From positions 51,822,068 through 51,886,067 of the forward strand of contig OY365806.1 in NCBI GenBank assembly GCA_959347315.1: a DNA stretch of 64,000 nt, written 5' to 3'. Every line of letters begins with the position of its first letter. Within the stretch, counting starts at the first letter, position 1. The DNA is from Bimastos eiseni. Its lineage: Eukaryota; Annelida; Clitellata; Crassiclitellata; Lumbricidae. A program made the translations under genes and the position numbers. The notes beneath the pieces were generated by a model. The model was not told the DNA's origin. It was given only the letters and a program-made list of their open reading frames with translations, and did not search any database. Below are positions 11,096 through 20,576 of this stretch, piece after piece.

Positions 11096-11379
11096 TTCGG
11101 CGACGATCACGCGCCGACACCACGCGGAACCATTTCCCCGCACCAAGGAGATACGTCTACGACCTACGTAGAAAAATCCAGTCCCAAAACTCAACCTGAC
11201 TCGATGCCCTCTCAACCAATCCATACCTAGCATGGGTTCTGTGATCTGGTCGGAGACCAAAAAGTCGGTAGGTAGCACAAACCCATTGCGGACCTTAATC
11301 GGGAACGTAATTTCCCCCAAAACACGAATTTCGGTCCCATTGGCAGCCATCAACACCCGTTGACAAGGGCGTAAGTCTA
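11096..11379 (-). pseudogene. gypsy protease, C-terminal part
   Basis: Past the G12 run, in the +1 frame, the protease continues: VLMAANGTEIRVLGE, then FLVSDQITEPMLGMDWLRGH with the usual ILGxD-like LGMDWL flap partner. It ends at a TAG (11,093-11,095). The TAG lies in the same frame as the following RT ORF, three codons before its first quoted residues. Gag-protease-pol therefore looks like one polyprotein cut by point changes. Confidence 0.8.
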
Positions 11380-12444
11380 CCCCCCCCCCCCGACAATATG
11401 AGCAGGTGCCAAACTCACCTCAGACCCGGTGTCGATTAAACAGGTCTGCGGCTGGCCGTTGATCGAGCCTCGGATGTAAATGGCGTTGTTACTTGCGCGA
11501 TTCGGCTGCCCTGGCCTCGTGATGTGATTTCTTGCAACAGGCTCTGGCTCTTCGGACCCGGAGACGGCTGTCTCGTTGCTGCGGCGTGGATGGCGACAAT
11601 TTCGGGCGATATGGCCGGTCCGGCCGCAGTTGTAGCAGGTAACCATTCGCCTGGCGGTCCCTTCGTGAATTCCTCCTGGATGGGCGTTCGAACCCGGTCC
11701 GTCGTTCGGCAAGGCGTGAGCACGCTGCAGATCCTGCAAGTGTCTATCGATTCGGCTTTCCATTGAGCGCTGCCATTTCTCCTGTTCCTGACGTTGCGTC
11801 GCAAGGAATCGGTCCAGTTGCGACTGTATCTGTGCGCTTACGTCTGCCTCTTGCGTAGCCCTCACTCGGTTAGGTGGACGTCGTCGGTCGTCGGAGTCCG
11901 TTGTTCGCTGGTACGCTTCTAGACGCAGTGCCGTACGGTAAGCTTCATCGAGAGTCTTCGGTTCTCTTTCACGAACTTTAAGCGACAGATCGCGATCCCG
12001 CATGGCCTCAAGGAACGCGTCTCGAGCAATTATCTGCGTCGTTTCATTTGAGGGAACCGGATAAGCAAGAACGACAAGCCTGCGAATCTCGTGCAAGAGA
12101 TCGCTCAGATTCTCCTCGGTGCGTTGACGACGATAATACAATTGGGCTCTGAACGTCTCTGCTTGGCCCTCTGCACCATACCTTTGCCGTAACCGCTCAA
12201 CCGACTCTTCATACGTAACATCTTGACGAGCTCCGAAGTCTCATAGGAGCTTCGTTGCGGCTTTTTCCAGCGCGCATCTCAAAAAGTCGACGCTGTCCAC
12301 AGCCGTCCAACGATTGTGTCTCGCACACACTTCAAACTGGGCGAGGAACGACTCCAGAGATCCCGTCTCGTCGAACTTTCCGGATTTCATGGGTGTCGGT
12401 CGGTTCACCAGGTGGACGTCGACACATTCCGGTTGTTTCGACAT
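11380..12444 (-). pseudogene. gypsy gag plus N-terminal protease
   Basis: From ATG at 12,444 the frame encodes a Retrotrans_gag-type capsid region (LESFLAQFEVCARHNRW, then ETFRAQLYYRRQRTEENLSD). A basic/Gln-rich linker follows, then one zinc knuckle CYNCGRTGHIARNC (C-x2-C-x4-H-x4-C), then the protease active site CLIDTGSEVSLAP. A TGA at 12,241-12,243 replaces a Trp codon in an otherwise continuous frame. The frame then runs into a stop after a run of twelve G (plus-strand C at 11,380-11,391). Gag and protease share one frame here, so the run may be a slip site, a mutation or a sequencing error. Confidence 0.85.
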
Positions 12445-12690
12445 CGTTGTCGCCTCCTTCTTTTTCTCATGGTCGTCCAACAATATCGACCTCGGTCCGA
12501 CAAAGTCAATACTCTCAAGCAGACAATTTCTGCTTCTGGGCGTCTCGGCAGTCGGTTTCCGAACAGCAGGCGTAGAGCTACTCGTCGGTGGATCGGCGAG
12601 GTCCAGCAGGGTGTAGATTATGGTGCTCTATTCGTCCTCCATCAGATCTTGTCGTCGCGAATCGATATAGACCCAACGCGCACCCCTCTT

Positions 12691-12699
12691 CTGGTACCA
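12691..12699 (-). promoter_or_regulatory. primer binding site, tRNA-Leu-like
   Basis: One base inside the 5' LTR the minus strand reads TGGTACCAGAAG. The first nine bases complement the 3' end ...CTGGTACCA of metazoan tRNA-Leu(UAA). This is inferred from the match and position. Confidence 0.55.
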
Positions 12700-12700
12700 A

Positions 12701-13411
12701 TGTGGCGAAATCTGGGGGTCTCTACTACAAGGATGTCACGCGCGAATTTCGGCCTCTCCGGTCCGGCAGAGGACTTAACCACGACAATTCTGCAATATTT
12801 CTGTATTTCTTGACAGACGCCAAATCTCGCCCTGGCCGGTCGTCCTGTCAACGAACGAGTGGTCACCTCCTCACAATCTCACTGCCGTACTCTTTTTCAG
12901 GTAGCCTACTGTTGACCGGCAGACCCCGTGTCGCTATGTCGGACTTATTCGAACTGTTCCCTCGGCTGGCGGAGATCAGACTGTTCTCTTCGGTTCGATC
13001 AGGCCGTGCTTCGACTGCTCCTTCTGACGGTCTTCCTCGGACTCCCTTTCGACTAAAACCGGGCCCCCTTTTATAGCGCTGAAACCGCCCTCGACCGTGG
13101 GAAAGAGAACACCTGGCGAAGATTTCAGGGAGCAAATTCCCACCAAAAACGGCCACACAAAGGCATCGCCGACAGGCGAAGAGCAGGCTGACGACAGAAA
13201 GCGAGGGAGGAAAGAACAAGCAAGAGCAGTGCCAACAGATAAAGCGTGAGAAAGAGAGAGCATTGAGAAGAGAGCTGACGACAGAAAAGCGAGAGGAAGG
13301 AGCGAAGCTTGAGTGGGAGGGTGCACGATCGGGGAAACCGAGGAGCGCTGACCGTGGGAACAACACCGATTAGAAATGGAGGGGGTCCCCTAGTGCGACA
13401 ATTTCTCAACA
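12701..13411 (-). repeat. gypsy 5' LTR
   Basis: 711 bp, the upstream LTR in the element's own orientation. It has the same TATAAAAG at 13,068-13,075 (minus strand) and is followed at 12,699 by the primer binding site. Three differences from the other LTR. Confidence 0.95.
13068..13075 (-). promoter_or_regulatory. LTR TATA box
   Basis: GCTATAAAAGGGGG on the minus strand inside the 5' LTR, the only strong TATA-like site there. It is the likely core promoter of the element. The initiation site itself was not identified. Confidence 0.55.
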
Positions 13412-13415
13412 ACAT

Positions 13416-13833
13416 TACAAATTCCAAGCATATCTATCATAGAATACCAGAACATGAAAGCAGTGCACTTCATGCAGCCTGCACAGAGTCATATGTTTTA
13501 AAAATCAATTCCAAAGATATTGTAAGCATTTATACGCGTCGAAATGCTGAAGAGATTAAAAAGAATCGTTTAATTTTAGAAAAAATCATAGAAACTTTAA
13601 AAGTTATTGGTAAGCGTGGAAGTAGTTACAGGGGTGCAGAAGAGTCTGGGTACACATTGCTCGATGACAGTCTGGATCATGGGAATTTTTTGGAGATTCT
13701 TTTGCTTGTTAGCAAATTTGATCCGTTGTCAGAAGCACATATCGAGGTAGTGGTTCGAAAAAGCAAATCCCGGCATTTACCCCTCTATTTGCAGAAATTA
13801 AAAGCCACTTACAACTTACAGACGTGTTTTTGA
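13416..13833 (+). pseudogene. hAT-B transposase, middle part after the gypsy insertion
   Basis: Continues the interrupted transposase: the remainder of the zinc finger region (HRIPEHESSALH) and a domain resembling the N-terminal part of DUF4371 (GKRGSSYRGAEESGYTLLDD, GNFLEILLLVSKFDPLSEAH). The stop is at 13,831-13,833. The usual ~400 further residues, with the catalytic core and C-terminal dimerisation signature, are absent before the right end of hAT-B at 14,051. The gene is therefore 3'-deleted as well as interrupted. Confidence 0.75.
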
Positions 13834-14158
13834 AATATTTCTGTTTATCAATATTTTAGTTGGTAAGTTTAAAATTTCTTTTTTATATATAAAATACTAA
13901 TAAATACCAAAAATATATACGTAAATTTAAAATTAAATTTAAAAATCCGTAAACAAATTAAATTATTACAAAAATCCATATGAAACGAATAATGAAGTGG
14001 GCCGCCATGACCAAATTTCCCGGGCCGCTTTTTCAAGCCAGTCCGTCCCTGTTTAGGCCTAGGACTTTCTTTTCAATACGTATAGACAGTGGCGTAGCGA
14101 GGGGGCAGGAGGGGGCATCTGCCCCCGGGCGACGGGGGCAGATGAATTTTGATTGAAT

Positions 14159-14197
14159 CTTGGGATATTATCTTGGGATATTATCTTGGGATAATAT
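14159..14197. repeat. three 13-bp repeats in hAT-C end
   Basis: CTTGGGATATTAT occurs three times in tandem (the last with one change) just inside the left end. Subterminal repeats of this kind are often transposase binding sites in hAT elements; that role is inferred. Confidence 0.6.
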
Positions 14198-14954
14198 GAT
14201 GATGTGACACACAACACACGCTGGCTACTAGGCCTATAAACTACAGTTTAACTATAACAGCTGGCAGATTTGCTGGAAGTCAGAGATTGAGGAAAGGGCG
14301 ATGAAGGCATTGAAGGGATGCCGAGGCTCCACGTCGCCAATCGCGATGATGCGACTCGCGTCAGATGGCGGCTGCTAGCAGCCTAGCAGCAACTCAACCT
14401 GCTTCAGAACCTGCACCAGAGTGACTGTCCAAACTAAACGTGATGCTGTGCTGGTTTGTTGAGGATACTACTTGCAGTACCGCACATCAAGTATAAGTAA
14501 ACAGAGCTGATCGTAGTATCAGACTTGTAGTACTCGAGTCCCGGACTCGGATGACGGACTTGCAATCTTAGGACTTGCGACTTAAGACTTGACAGTTGCA
14601 ATGGCTGCAGCTAGAGTTCAATGTTTATCACATTGTACGGGAATTAAGTTAGGCAATTTAGTTTTTAATGCGATTTGCAATGTAAATAAATGATGTTTCA
14701 GTTTACGAAAATCGATTATGATGGTGCTTAGTCGGATCATACTACCGGTTTCGAATTAGCCGAAATACGTCACTTTTCAACGCGATTATAGTATTGCTAC
14801 AGTAAGTTAAAAATACAGTCTTAAAGTGTTTTAAATATATTTGCAAGTTAATAACAACACTTGAGCAGTGATTAGCTGAAGCGAGCAGCTGTAAGTACAC
14901 TGGTTTATCATTGAATGAAGTTTGATTAGATACATGCATTTCTTTTTCACGTAC

Positions 14955-15198
14955 CCCATAAACATGACTTCATGGGTCCCATATGCACAATGTAAACGGT
15001 ATCACCTAATCGACATACACAACAACTACACTACACAAAGCTGACCGTCGTTACAATGTAAAGTATAGCTCCATCACCATCACCGTCGCCACCATCGCCA
15101 CCACCACTTCTGTATTAATCGTGCCTGTACCTTCACTACACTCAGGTATAAACTTTGTGGGCTAGCCCACGTGGGAGCCATGAAGTCATGTTTATAGG
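14955..15198. mobile_element. 244-bp inverted-repeat element inside hAT-C
   Basis: 26-bp arms at 14,955-14,980 (CCCATAAACATGACTTCATG...) and 15,173-15,198 are inverted copies with two mismatches. No coding capacity. A target duplication could not be defined, so the superfamily is unassigned. Confidence 0.55.
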
Positions 15199-15372
15199 AT
15201 TTTAATAAAATGATAATTAATTAGCAGTCAGACATGTTCACTCTGCAGCGTTCAACAGTGTAATTGTGCATAGTATCGCTGACATATGCGGTTTGTTATA
15301 TTCAAACACTTAATTATATGCTGATATTTACCATAGACCTACAATAATTTATAATTAATTATCTAGGCTGAC

Positions 15373-18026
15373 ATGCCAAGAAAAAAAGCAAGTGGCTCAC
15401 AGGGCCGTAAAAGAAAGCAGGAGGTTGAGAAGCAGGCTGAAAAATATAGCAAGCTCATGGCCACCTTCCTTAGAAAGGCCAAACATGCGGACGATCAGGG
15501 CGTAGAAGAGTCTCAGTTGGAGTCTGAACACAAAGATGATCGGTGTGTTGTTCAGCTGGAAGGGAACGACCATGAAGGGCAAGAAATTGAAGGAGATGAA
15601 GATGCTGCAGCCGATGAATTAGATTATGGCAGTGAACAGTCAGATTTGTCGCACATTGAAGATGCTACAGACGATGTCGCGTGTGAGAGCGATCATAATG
15701 AAGAAAGTTGTCACCAAGATGAAGGCGCTGCGAATGCTGAAACTTCTAGCAGTGCAGTGCCGGATGTAATTCTGTATCATGATGTTGGTTATATAGAATT
15801 CGAGCAGACGACACAGCTATCACACGTACCACATCCACTGCATAATGAGATGATTTCTTGTGGATCTCACGTCTTTCAAAATAAAGATGGACCATTTGCA
15901 GCGACGTGTGGACGCGCCATGACTACATCTTGGTTCAAGCGACGCCTTGCCAATGGTGATCTAGTGAATCGATCTTGGCTATTGTATTCCCCGTAAAAAA
16001 CAGCCTATTGTTTCTGTTGTTTGCTGTTTACGTCATCCAGTGTCAATGCACGATCCTCCTTTGAAACAGCCAATGGATTCAATAACTGGAAGAAAGCAAA
16101 AAAGATTGTGATACATGAGAACAGTCCAAGTCACCGAAAAGCGTTTACAACGTGGAAAGAAGCAGAAAGAAGGATGACTCTTGGGACAGGAATAGATGCA
16201 CAAGTTGAAGCTCAAATTCAGTCCGAAAAAGCACGATGGCGTGAAGTACTGAAACGAATTCTTTCTTGTATAAAGTTCCTGGCTTCTCAAAACTTTGCGC
16301 TGCGAGGCCATGAAGGAAGTTTAACTACTGGTGACGGATCAAATACAGGAAACTTTCTCTCTCTTCTCCAGCTCTTAGCTGAGTGTGACCCACTGTTGGC
16401 AGACCACTTGAAGCATGCTCGCGAAAATCCCGGATCCGTTTCTTACGTTTCACCAGAAACTCAAAATGAATTCATAAAGCTTCTTGCTAAAACAGTACGT
16501 GACCAGCTGCTCGATAAGATCCGAAAAAACAAGTTCTATGGTATTTTGCTCGATTCAACCCCTGATCTAGGACACAGGGAGCAGTTGTCGGAAGTTATTA
16601 GGTTTGTGGACGTTGATTTTGAGACCAAGCGGGTTAACGTAAAAGAGTCGTTTCTTGGATACATTCAAATTCATGAAAAGGATGCAACAGCCATTGAAAC
16701 AATCATAGTTGAAAAGCTTAAAACCGACAATATACCTCGTGACGATTGTAGATCTCAATGCTACGACAATGCAGCTGTCATGTCCGGACATTTGTCCGGC
16801 GTTCAGAAACGAATTTCTGATAGAAATCACAGTGCACTCTTCGTTAACTGCGACAATCACAGTTTGAATCTGGCTGGCGTTCACGCAGCAAAGCAGGATC
16901 CGCTTGTCGTAACCTTTTTTGGTACAATTGAGAGTGTTTATCTATTGTTTTCTCGTTCAACTATTCGGTGGGAGAAGTTGAAGAATGCTCTTCAAACTAC
17001 AGTGAAATGTGAGTCTGAAACTCGCTGGAGCGCAAGAACGGAGGCAGTCAATGCAATTCACGGCGGCCTGAATGAGCTTGTGGAGCTGCTTGAAGAATTA
17101 TATTCACCAAGAGAAGATAAGGTTACAGATGACACAGCAGGAGAAGCAGCGATTTTGCTGCAGAATGTTTTCAATTTTAGCTTTCTTGTTCTACTTTATT
17201 TTTGGCAAGATGTACTGGCGCGAATTGACAGAGTCCAGAAACGACTACAGGACCCAACAATAATTTCAAGGATGCGTCACTGGATATGGAATCTCTGGAA
17301 ATTGAACTGAATAATCTTCGTGACAAATTGTGTCTGGATTCTGTGGAGAAAGCGAAGGTGAAGTGTCAAGAGTGGGGTATACAAGTTGAACGACGGATTC
17401 GGAGGCGACCTCGGATGCCCGGAGAATTGGCACGAGATGCTGGTCTTTCAGCTGAACAGGAAGTGACACGCGTCATGAAGAATGCGATCGATAGATTTCG
17501 ACAGGAGCTTCAGAATCGCTTTTGTCAATTAAAGGACTTGAATTCAAAGTTTGGATTCCTGCTTGACATCAGTGATCTTCTACGTGACCGCAATGAAAAT
17601 GAGTTGAAAGTTCTTCGCAGTGACTGTACAAAGTTTGGCAGTTTCTATGACACTGATGTTGAAGGTGAAGAACTTTACAATGAGATCATTGACTGCAAGA
17701 TGCTACTCAACGCTCGCGGTGATACTCTGCCCAAGACTCCTTTGGATCTAGTTTCATTCATCATTTCATATGGAGACGACACTTTCCCCAACCTACGCAT
17801 TGCACTGCAGATATTACTTACAACTGCAGTGTCAATCGCCAGCTGTGAAAGATCTTTCAGCAAACTGAAACTCATTCTGTCATATCTACGAGCGTCTATG
17901 GGGCAAGATCGTCTTACTGATCTGGCCCTTCTCAGTGTTGAAAGACAAATGTTGGAAACTATAAACTTTGATGCAATCATTGATAAATTTTCTGCCGCAA
18001 AGGCCCGAAAAATTAATCTTCTGTAG
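15373..18026 (+). pseudogene. hAT-C transposase, ZMYM1-like (TTF finger, DUF4371, hAT dimerisation)
   Basis: From ATG 15,373 a basic start (MPRKKASGSQGRKRKQ) leads through an acidic region to the TTF-type finger around 15,940-16,140 (WFKRRLANGDLVNRSWLLYSP, then TAYCFCCLLF and SPSHRKAFTTW). An in-frame TAA at 15,994-15,996 interrupts it at a Lys-like position; the next frame is the same one. DUF4371 follows (GDGSNTGNFLSLLQLLAECD, FYGILLDSTPDLGHREQLS, CYDNAAVMSGHLSGVQKRI, NCDNHSLNLAG). A one-base loss near 17,268 shifts the frame. The C-terminal part then ends with SIASCERSFSKLKLILSYLR, the hAT dimerisation signature, and a stop at 18,026. Length (~884 codons) fits the family. Only two lesions separate it from an intact transposase-type gene. 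Confidence 0.92.
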
Positions 18027-19105
18027 ACTGCATTACTGCAATGATGATTTACCTAATTACCATATGTACTCAGAAGATGTCAATGTATACATGTTATTAA
18101 CCTATTTTAAGTGGCATGGCTCATTAAACTTTTCGACGTGTTTCGGCAGCACAGTTTGCAGTACAGGATCATGCATGCATGAATAAACTAATTAAGAAAT
18201 CTTTATTATTTAAAAAAATTATGGTATTGTTTGGGTGTTGGCGACATGGATCGGACAGTCAAATTTAGCGCGCGGAGAGAGGGGCGGAGCGGAAGGGTGT
18301 CGGGGGAGGGGGCGCCACAAAATGTACGTTGCCCTCGGGCGCCAAAATACCTTGCTACGCCACTGCGTATAGAGAAAGATTATGCCCTATGATTTGTATT
18401 GTTTTATTTTAATTTTTATAATTTTCGATCTAGCCTGCAAGACATTTAGTAACTTTATTGGGAGGCTTGCTTTATTTGTTTGTTTTATAACTGGTTAATT
18501 TCTTAATTAATGCAATCTTATTCTATTTTCATATCTTTATATCTGATGATAATGCATTTTAATTAGTCAAAGGACATACCGCTTTAATGTCGACAGTAAC
18601 AGCTATAGGCTCTACAATTATTTGAATACTGAATATAATAATCATAATGTATAAAAGAGCTTATAATGAAAGCACTCAAAGCAGGCGCCCTATCGCCTTG
18701 TGCATATCTCGGGGTAGGCCTATAATATACAAGAACGAAGTGATGGAAAAATAGGCAGAGGCGGCATTTTGTACCTTCGCCCCAGGCGGCGCTTTGCCTC
18801 ACTATGCCACTGGGGCCTCATCAAGTCTAAATCTGGCCCTACATATCTCCATCAAAACCTACTAGGAGCACGTGCCTCATGATATTTGATGATAGACCTT
18901 ACTTGTCTAGAATGTACTGCGACGCCTGAATATGGTTCATGCACTTTGATTCGTTTCGGTTCTGGCGATAAAAATCTTGGGGACAGTTTTAAAGGTGTCT
19001 AATCAGTGCGCTTATTTAACCATATCCTCTTGGAATCCACTGGGTCCGTCTCCCAATACTCGAGGTTGATTAAGTGGCCAACATGTAATCCTTGCGTATT
19101 TGAGC

Positions 19106-19412
19106 CAGGGCTGTAAACATGTTGGTTTTTTCTAAAAACCCACAAGATATGAAAAATGACAATATTTCGCTTTTTCGTATATTAAATGTTTTGATTCAAT
19201 TTACTAATATTACTATTGTGTGTTATTCAGTCAGAAATGAAACCGAATTAATTATTAAAACGAGTTGTAGCTCCTTATTCATGCCATGTTTGATTCTCTT
19301 TATAATAAAACTGTTATGACAAAATCCAAAGGCAAAATAAAAACCCAAAAAACTAATAACACCAAAAAATCAACTTCTGATTTTTTTAAAATCTTGTTTT
19401 TTTGCACCCCTG
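19106..19412. mobile_element. hAT MITE, 307 bp
   Basis: Ends CAGGGCTGTAAA and, inverted, CAGGGGTGCAAA with a perfect 8-bp duplication atttgagc (19,098-19,105; 19,413-19,420). Non-coding. Confidence 0.85.
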
Positions 19413-19837
19413 ATTTGAGCAAGCATATAAATGAGTAAGGCCTGTACTTTCTATCTCAGGTTGCAAAACGTATTCAAAGGCATGCAGCAGAGAACAAGCA
19501 TGCTGAAGTGGCAATGAAGACTTTTGTACAGAAAATACTTTTATACTTTTTGTTATTTTGAGCTACATCATAGTGCTGATGAGAGCAGCGCACAATACCA
19601 GATGTGGACGTCTGCAGCCGAGGGGGTGAAGCCACATGCGACTAGAGCGGAAAAGATGTGGAGTTAGGAAAACTGGTATCATCTGTGTGTGTAATTTATG
19701 GATGACCAATATGGACAACCCTATGCAAAAAGACTATAGTAACAAGTTAGTGAAACATACTTACATCGGGAGTGGGGGCATAGAGTAACAGACAACACAC
19801 TGTATTAGGAACAGAGTTTGAGACACGTAACACGTAA

Positions 19838-20170
19838 CACCTGTAAGGTTGACTAGAACTTCGTGTGAATGGGTAACCACTTAACTACTTTGAGTTCTCC
19901 CAAACACTGCAATGTGCTCCAGGGATATGCAAACAATGCAGTCTTACACGGCATTCCTAATTTCGACCATTAAAAAACTAAAAAAAATGGTTGGCATCCA
20001 AAAAATTGATTAATCTAGGCAGTGGCATTGGTTAAAATTAGATGTATAGCATAATGGGCGAACTGCGTGGCAGTTGACGGTTAAATTCAACTTCTGTAAT
20101 AACTTGGTCATCATTTGTTCACAGTGCATTTAATCATATATATATTTTTATCACAAATCACACACAGTAT
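19838..20170 (+). repeat. SINE-like dispersed repeat, copy 1, with a 154-bp insertion
   Basis: Contains ctgtaaggttgactag, then ggcagtggcattggttaaa, tgggcgaactgc and ataacttggtcatcattt. The same order occurs at 51,218-51,420 and 60,836-61,033. Here the two halves are separated by the 154-bp unit at 19,863-20,016. Confidence 0.6.
19863..20016. repeat. 154-bp direct repeat, copy 1
   Basis: Begins gtgtgaatgggtaaccactt and matches 20,423-20,576 with two differences. It lies inside the SINE-like repeat, so it is an insertion there. Confidence 0.85.
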
Positions 20171-20422
20171 TAAATGAATGCTGAATATCATATTACAAAC
20201 CCATTTGAAATAATTTTACAACAACCAAATTTAACGCATGGACTTTTCAAACTGCAAACTATTGTATTATCTTTTGAAGATGTTGGTCTAAAAATTCTAA
20301 TTAGAATAAACACAGACACCCGTCACAAACTTTCTAATTTCACCTATAAAGCACTATTGTCTTAATATTTAACAGTCAGGCAAGGTCTTAAGGCAAGTCT
20401 CATTAAGAAAATTTGTCTATTT

Positions 20423-20576
20423 GTGTGAATGGGTAACCACTTAACTACTTTGAATTCTCCCAAACACTGCAATGTGCTCCAGGGATATGCAAACAATGCA
20501 GTCTTACACGGCATTCCTAATTTCGACCATTAAAAAACTAAAAAAAATGGTTGGCATCCAAACAATTGATTAATCT
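20423..20576. repeat. 154-bp direct repeat, copy 2
   Basis: Second copy, 560 bp downstream. No inverted ends were recognised in the unit. It could be a MITE fragment or a local duplication. Confidence 0.85.

Larger units (their letters stand above)
5077..13411 (-). mobile_element. Ty3/gypsy LTR retrotransposon, 8,335 bp, minus strand
   Basis: Two 711-bp LTRs (TGTGGCGAAA...TTTCTCAACA as printed) flank the element, with a 4-bp duplication acat at 5,073-5,076 and 13,412-13,415. Reading on the minus strand the order is LTR, primer site, gag with one CCHC knuckle, protease (DTGSEVS), RT (YLDD), RNase H, H2C2 zinc domain, integrase, extra ORF, polypurine tract, LTR. RT-RH before IN marks Ty3/gypsy. 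No chromodomain was seen. The coding region is broken by TGA at 12,241, a G12 run at 11,380-11,391, TAG at 11,093, TGA at 8,933 (repeated at 8,648) and a shift near 8,265. Only three LTR differences suggest recent insertion. About 0.85 kb between integrase and the extra ORF (6,830-7,680) and 6,178-5,800 hold no recognisable gene. Confidence 0.95.
3602..14051 (+). mobile_element. hAT-B: hAT transposon nested in hAT-A, split by gypsy
   Basis: Ends CAGGCTTGGACTGG (3,602) and, inverted, CAGGGACGGACTGG (ending 14,051) are flanked by tttagacc (3,594-3,601) and tttaggcc (14,052-14,059), an 8-bp duplication with one mismatch. GGGCCG-rich subterminal sequence is present at both ends. It carries the 5' part of a TTF zinc finger hAT transposase gene, cut in two by the gypsy element. 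Only about 220 bp separate the end of the coding remnant from the right terminus. The catalytic and dimerisation parts are thus deleted, and the element was already defective apart from the LTR insertion. Confidence 0.85.
14087..18365 (+). mobile_element. hAT-C: near-complete autonomous-type hAT, 4,279 bp
   Basis: Ends CAGTGGCGTAGCGAGG and, inverted, CAGTGGCGTAGCAAGG (15 of 16 matching) are flanked by a perfect 8-bp duplication cgtataga (14,079-14,086; 18,366-18,373). Subterminal GCCCCCGGGCGAC / GCCCGAGGGCAAC blocks face each other. It contains a ZMYM1-like transposase gene (15,373-18,026), a 5' non-coding region of about 1.2 kb with a CACCAT-type triplet repeat (15,070-15,112) and a 244-bp inverted-repeat element. 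It inserted into hAT-A only 27 bp from the hAT-B border. Confidence 0.93.
2312..18812. mobile_element. hAT-A: outer hAT transposon, non-autonomous, hosting nested elements
   Basis: The left end CAATGGCGTAGCGAG (2,312) and the inverse of the right end, CAGTGGCATAGTGAG (ending 18,812), form a terminal inverted repeat with three mismatches in 15. They are flanked by a perfect 8-bp duplication gggcctca (2,304-2,311 and 18,813-18,820), diagnostic of the hAT superfamily. Subterminal GGCGGCA-rich blocks occur at both ends. Removing the nested hAT-B and hAT-C leaves about 1.76 kb (2,312-3,601, 14,060-14,086, 18,374-18,812) with no transposase, so it is a non-autonomous element. Its ends resemble those of hAT-C, whose transposase may have moved it. 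Confidence 0.85.

Noticed and set aside
8936..12444. Reassigned genetic code (TGA read as Trp or Cys)
   Set aside because: The gypsy TGAs fall at Trp and Cys positions, but the host MARF1 frames use standard stops and the two codons would need different meanings; mutation is simpler.
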